Notes under the pieces: generated by a model | The model's input: the letters and a program-made list of their open reading frames with translations, nothing else | What the model was told of the DNA's origin: nothing | The model's database searches: none | NCBI GenBank assembly: GCA_030042915.1 | Contig: JASHYS010000410.1 | Location: 1-8,023, forward strand | Source: Acidobacteriaceae bacterium | Lineage (GTDB): Bacteria; Acidobacteriota; Terriglobia; Terriglobales; Acidobacteriaceae | Length of the DNA stretch: 8,023 bases | Direction of reading: 5' to 3' | Position numbers and translations under genes: made by a program | Shown: piece by piece, positions 5,650-8,023 of the stretch | How the letters are laid out: every line of letters begins with the position of its first letter | Numbering within the stretch: the first letter of the stretch is position 1

Positions 5650-7040
5650 GCCGTCAGCAGCCTTTCAGGGTGCTGCGCTTCTGCGCTGAGCCGCGCAAAG
5701 TGCTCGCCGGCGAGCCACGCCTCGAACTCCGGCGCCGGCCGCATTCCCAGCACCTGGCGCACGTACAGCGCGTCGTGAAAGCTGGTGCTCTGGTAGTGCA
5801 GCATCACGTCGTCGGCTCCGGGAACGCCCATGATGTAGTTCACGCCCGCTACGCCCAGCAGTGTGAGCAGCGTGTCCATGTCGTCCTGGTCGGCCTCGGC
5901 GTGGTTGGTGTAGCACACGTCGCAGCCCATGGGCAGCCCCAGCAGCTTGCCGCAAAAATGATCCTCGAGGCCGGCGCGCACAATCTGCTTGCCGTCGTAT
6001 AAATACTCCGGCCCGATAAACCCCACCACCGTGTTCACCAGCATGGGCTGGAACCGCCGCGCCACACCGTAGGCGCGCGCCTCCAGCGTTTGCTGGTCAA
6101 CGGCAAGGCCGCCAGCGCCGTGATGCGCGTTGGCCGAGAGCGCCGATCCCTGGCCGGTTTCGAAGTACATGACGTTCGCGCCTAGTTGCCCATCGGCACA
6201 CACCGCGCCGCGGCGCAACTCGCGCCCCGCAAGGTTGGCTTCGTCAAGCAGAGAAAGGCTGACGCCGAAGCTGCGGTTCGCCGCTTCCGTCCCGGCAATG
6301 GACTGGAAGAGCAGATCGACCGGCGCGCCCCGCTTGAGCGCCGCCATCTGCGTGGTGATGTGCGCCAGCACGCAGCTCTGCATGGGAATTGCGAATCGCC
6401 GCCGCAGGGCGTCCATCATACGGAGGAGCTGGGCAGTCACCTCGACGTTGTCACCGGCGGGATTCACGCCCACCACCGCGTCGCCTGATCCCATCAGCAG
6501 CCCATCCAGAATCGACGCGGCGATTCCCATGGACGCGTCGGCCGGATGATTGGGCTGCAGCCGCGTGCTCAACCGCCCAGGTAGCCCCACCGCGGTGCGG
6601 AATCGCGTTACCACGCGCATCTTGCGGGCCGCTGCAATCAGATCTTGTACCCGCATCAATTTGCTCACTGCCGCCGCCATCTCCGGAGTGAGCCCTGGCG
6701 CGAGCGCCGCCAACCGCTCCGGTGTCGCCTCGTCGCTCAAAAGCCAGTCGCGCAGCTCGCCCACGATGAGCGAGCGCACCGGCGCAAATGCCGCGGCATC
6801 GTGCGTGTCCACAATGAGCCGCGTTACTTCGTCGGTTTCATACGGAACCACCTGCTCTTCGAGAAAATGCGACAGCGCCACGCCAGCCAGGGCGCATTGC
6901 GCAGCCACACGCTCCTCGGCGCTCTCAGCCGCCACCCCGGCAAGCACATCGCCGCTGCGCAACGGGGTGGCTTTCGCCAGCAATTCGCGGAGGCTGTCGA
7001 AGGTGTATTTCCGGTTGCCGATCGAGTGGGCAAAGCTCAT
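5646..7040 (-). CDS. eutB: Ethanolamine ammonia-lyase large (heavy) subunit
   Basis: EutB is the catalytic TIM-barrel subunit. It has 464 aa, about 453 in E. coli. Residues matching the E. coli substrate and cofactor contacts, from memory, are present: R160 and Q162 in STRLQPN, N193 in GVNPAGDN, the Glu of YFETGQGSALSANAHHG (E294, E. coli E287) and the Asp of MGCDVCYTNHAEADQ (D374, E. coli D362). Other hallmarks are RSGDVLAGVAAES (28-40), TVVGFIGPEYLY (337-348) and the C-terminal YIMGVPGADDVMLHYQSTSFHD. The numbering shift of 7 and then 12 shows two short insertions, near CADGQ (281-285) and AGGLA (309-313), on either side of the active-site Glu loop. No clear Shine-Dalgarno precedes ATG 7040. 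The gene leads the eutB-eutC-99 aa operon. No eut microcompartment, reactivase (eutA) or permease gene lies here. Confidence 0.97.
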   Translation of the reverse strand: MSFAHSIGNRKYTFDSLRELLAKATPLRSGDVLAGVAAESAEERVAAQCALAGVALSHFLEEQVVPYETDEVTRLIVDTHDAAAFAPVRSLIVGELRDWLLSDEATPERLAALAPGLTPEMAAAVSKLMRVQDLIAAARKMRVVTRFRTAVGLPGRLSTRLQPNHPADASMGIAASILDGLLMGSGDAVVGVNPAGDNVEVTAQLLRMMDALRRRFAIPMQSCVLAHITTQMAALKRGAPVDLLFQSIAGTEAANRSFGVSLSLLDEANLAGRELRRGAVCADGQLGANVMYFETGQGSALSANAHHGAGGLAVDQQTLEARAYGVARRFQPMLVNTVVGFIGPEYLYDGKQIVRAGLEDHFCGKLLGLPMGCDVCYTNHAEADQDDMDTLLTLLGVAGVNYIMGVPGADDVMLHYQSTSFHDALYVRQVLGMRPAPEFEAWLAGEHFARLSAEAQHPERLLTA

Positions 7041-7196
7041 GTGATTGCGATCAGGATAGCGTTATTCCGTGTCGCGTATGCGACGAGCAGGCCACCCCGG
7101 CGCTGTCGCCCGATGTGACGCGAGGGTGCCTCCCGTAAGCCACGGCAGGTCGAGACCGCCGCTCCAGTGAATTTGGAGCGGGTTCGCATTTTTCTC
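7041..7196. promoter_or_regulatory. Divergent spacer between eutB and the PadR gene (eutB leader side)
   Basis: This non-coding stretch should hold the eutB promoter (minus strand). I could not place a convincing -35/-10 pair. It contains a near-palindrome GTCGCGTATGCGAC (7071-7084, 12 of 14 positions symmetric), 30 bp before the eutB start, which could be an operator. It also contains the 8-bp hairpin listed separately. I looked for a cobalamin riboswitch because the enzyme uses B12, but saw no B12-box pattern on either strand. Confidence 0.4.
7159..7193 (+). other. Perfect 8-bp hairpin with T-run upstream of the PadR promoter
   Basis: CCGCTCCA (7159-7166) and TGGAGCGG (7174-7181) pair perfectly around a 7-base loop. 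Seven bases later comes a run of five T (7189-7193), just before the PadR -35 box. On the + strand this resembles a loose intrinsic terminator that would shield the PadR promoter from upstream readthrough, yet no + strand gene ends here. On the minus strand the hairpin would lie in a long eutB leader if transcription starts upstream of it. Confidence 0.4.
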
Positions 7197-7225
7197 TTGA
7201 CACGTAGTACGCCTCGTACTATAGT
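7197..7225 (+). promoter_or_regulatory. Near-consensus sigma-70 type promoter of the PadR gene
   Basis: TTGACA (7197-7202), a 17-base spacer and TATAGT (7220-7225) match the consensus at 11 of 12 positions. Transcription would begin near 7231-7233. This leaves a leader of about 22-24 nt before ATG 7255 and rules out an in-frame GTG at 7228 as the start for this transcript. Confidence 0.8.
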
Positions 7226-7256
7226 ACGTGTCGTACTATAGATCGCTTCGTACTAT
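7203..7256. repeat. 17-bp-period operator array over the PadR promoter and start codon
   Basis: TCGTACTAT occurs three times at 7214-7222, 7231-7239 and 7248-7256, exactly 17 bp apart. The first copy is part of a perfect 14-bp palindrome, CGTACTATAGTACG (7215-7228), lying over the -10 box. A reverse half-site TAGTACG (7205-7211) in the -35/-10 spacer sits in the matching place one period upstream. The last copy runs into the start codon (ATG 7255-7257). The layout fits cooperative binding by several dimers of the PadR regulator to repress its own operon. Identity of the binding protein is inference. Confidence 0.7.
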
Positions 7257-7815
7257 GACATCCGCCTCCACACTCGAAATGGCCCTCACAGGCCTGATCA
7301 AGTACAAGCCCCAGTCGGGTTATGACTTGCGCAAAACCTTTGCCACCACGGCGATGCGGCATTACAGTGACAGCCCCGGCTCGATCTATCCGGCGTTGCG
7401 GCGCCTTGAAGGCCGAGGATGGATCGCAGCCGAGGCGCGGACCCAGGGCGAGGAAGAAAACCGCCGCGGACGGCAGGTCTTTCGCCTCACCGATGAAGGC
7501 GGCGAGGCGCTGATCGAATGGCTGGGGCGGCCCGTCACGCGCGATGACGCCGTATTTCGGATGCCGGAGCTGATGCTTCGCTTTGCCTTCATGGACAGCA
7601 ACGTCCCCCGCTCGACTGCTCTGCGCTTTCTCGAAGAGTTCGAGCAGATGCTGGGTTCCTATGCCGCCGAGCTGCGCGCCGACTTTGCGCGCATGGCTGC
7701 GGCGATGCCCGTCAACACCGGCCTTCTTGCCTTCCAATCGGGAATTGAGGGCATTGAGGCGCAACTGAACTGGGCGCGGCAGGCCCGCGCCCGGCTCGCG
7801 GAGGAATCGCAATGA
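7255..7815 (+). CDS. PadR-family transcriptional regulator
   Basis: The 186-aa product has the PadR winged helix at 8-90. The start reads LEMALTGLIKYKPQSGYDLRKTF, matching the 'LL..gp..GYel...' opening. The recognition helix region SDSPGSIYPALRRLEGRGWI (38-57) is the family signature, and the wing is GRQVFRLTDEGGEAL (72-86). A C-terminal helical dimer domain (about 100-186) of the Vir_act_alpha_C type follows. PadR proteins are dimeric repressors, often released by small phenolics or drugs and often controlling a linked membrane protein or transporter. Here the next gene is a membrane protein coupled by ATGA. ATG 7255 is chosen because the promoter places the transcript start after GTG 7228. 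ATG 7279 is an alternative. No Shine-Dalgarno is visible, so translation may be weak, which suits a self-limiting repressor. Confidence 0.9.
   Translation: MTSASTLEMALTGLIKYKPQSGYDLRKTFATTAMRHYSDSPGSIYPALRRLEGRGWIAAEARTQGEEENRRGRQVFRLTDEGGEALIEWLGRPVTRDDAVFRMPELMLRFAFMDSNVPRSTALRFLEEFEQMLGSYAAELRADFARMAAAMPVNTGLLAFQSGIEGIEAQLNWARQARARLAEESQ
7800..7805 (+). promoter_or_regulatory. Ribosome binding site of the PadR-linked membrane protein gene
   Basis: GGAGGA lies six bases before ATG 7812, inside the PadR coding end. It is much stronger than the PadR gene's own initiation region, so the membrane protein may be made in excess of its regulator. Confidence 0.7.
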
Positions 7816-8023
7816 AATCCGCTGTTCGGCTTGTTCTTTGCTGGGTTGCCTTCGTTGCCGCGCTGTTTCTGAGCGGCATGATCGTCAAGGTGCTTCAACT
7901 TCACGCGGTGGTTGGGCCCGGCCATGGTTCGCTTCGATCGATGATGCTGGCGCAATTGGGCGCCGGCGCGGTGCTGGTGATCGGCCTGTGGCCTTTGGCA
8001 CGCTCGCTGGCTGCGCCTGCTGC
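7812..8023 (+). CDS. Membrane protein, N-terminal 70 residues (partial), PadR operon
   Basis: The frame opens at an ATG overlapping the PadR stop (ATGA) and stays open to the window edge. Residues 3-27 (SAVRLVLCWVAFVAALFLSGMIVKV) form one membrane helix. A short polar loop with VVGPGHGSLRSM follows, then a second helix from about 48 to 63 (AQLGAGAVLVIGLWPLA). It is therefore a multi-pass or hairpin inner-membrane protein. The family is not recognisable from this part; an intramembrane protease or transporter-associated protein would be possible but is not shown. It should be controlled with padR by the operator array upstream. Confidence 0.75.
   Translation, partial: MKSAVRLVLCWVAFVAALFLSGMIVKVLQLHAVVGPGHGSLRSMMLAQLGAGAVLVIGLWPLARSLAAPA

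Noticed and set aside
5233..6002. Overlapping + strand open frames opposite eutC and eutB
   Set aside because: Low-complexity Arg/Ala/Ser-rich products opposite two unmistakable enzyme genes.
7041..7200. Possible adenosylcobalamin riboswitch in the eutB leader
   Set aside because: The enzyme uses B12 and the leader is long enough, but no B12-box-like sequence or the expected core was found on either strand.
7228..7254. GTG 7228 as the PadR start codon
   Set aside because: It lies at or before the transcript start predicted from the TTGACA-17-TATAGT promoter, and the nine extra residues it would add are encoded by operator repeats.
1..8023. Mobile element, phage, CRISPR or defence system
   Set aside because: No transposase, integrase, terminal repeats, spacer-repeat array or nuclease motifs were seen; the genes are ordinary chromosomal functions.

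Overview
The window is GC-rich bacterial chromosome carrying nine protein-coding genes, two of them cut by the window edges. No RNA gene, insertion sequence, CRISPR array or phage gene is visible. The style suggests a soil member of the Acidobacteriota: short ATGA-coupled operons, a PadR regulator with a repeat-rich autoregulated promoter, a YafY/DinB pair and lineage-type small hypothetical proteins. This assignment is inference from gene content and remembered protein styles, not a database result.

Region 1 (1-2531, + strand) is the end of an envelope efflux operon: the C-terminus of an HlyD/RND-type periplasmic adaptor, a secreted TPR protein and a TolC-family outer-membrane channel. They are joined by an ATGA overlap and a 4-nt overlap with a possible TTG start. 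The inner-membrane pump is presumably further upstream, outside the window.

Region 2 (2532-4427) holds a 64-aa Cys/His protein on the minus strand, a WYL-domain (YafY-like) transcriptional regulator on the minus strand and a divergent DinB-fold protein on the plus strand. The 95-bp divergent spacer contains a clear 29-bp dyad, the likely operator of the WYL regulator.

Region 3 (4428-7040, minus strand) is an ethanolamine ammonia-lyase operon: eutB and eutC overlap by 4 bp and are followed by a 99-aa single-pass membrane protein. No microcompartment, permease or reactivase gene is present here. The enzyme needs adenosylcobalamin and would release acetaldehyde and ammonia in the cytosol. Two nested hairpins lie around this operon's 3' half.

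Region 4 (7041-8023) is a 214-bp divergent spacer followed by a PadR-family regulator and an ATGA-coupled membrane protein that runs off the window. The PadR promoter is near consensus (TTGACA-17-TATAGT). It is covered by three copies of TCGTACTAT at an exact 17-bp period, one of them part of a perfect 14-bp palindrome over the -10 element and the last one containing the start codon.

No stretch over 300 bases lacks a gene. The best candidates for follow-up are the PadR operator array, the operator between the WYL and DinB genes, the small proteins at 2567-2761 and 4532-4831, and short insertions near the EutB active site.
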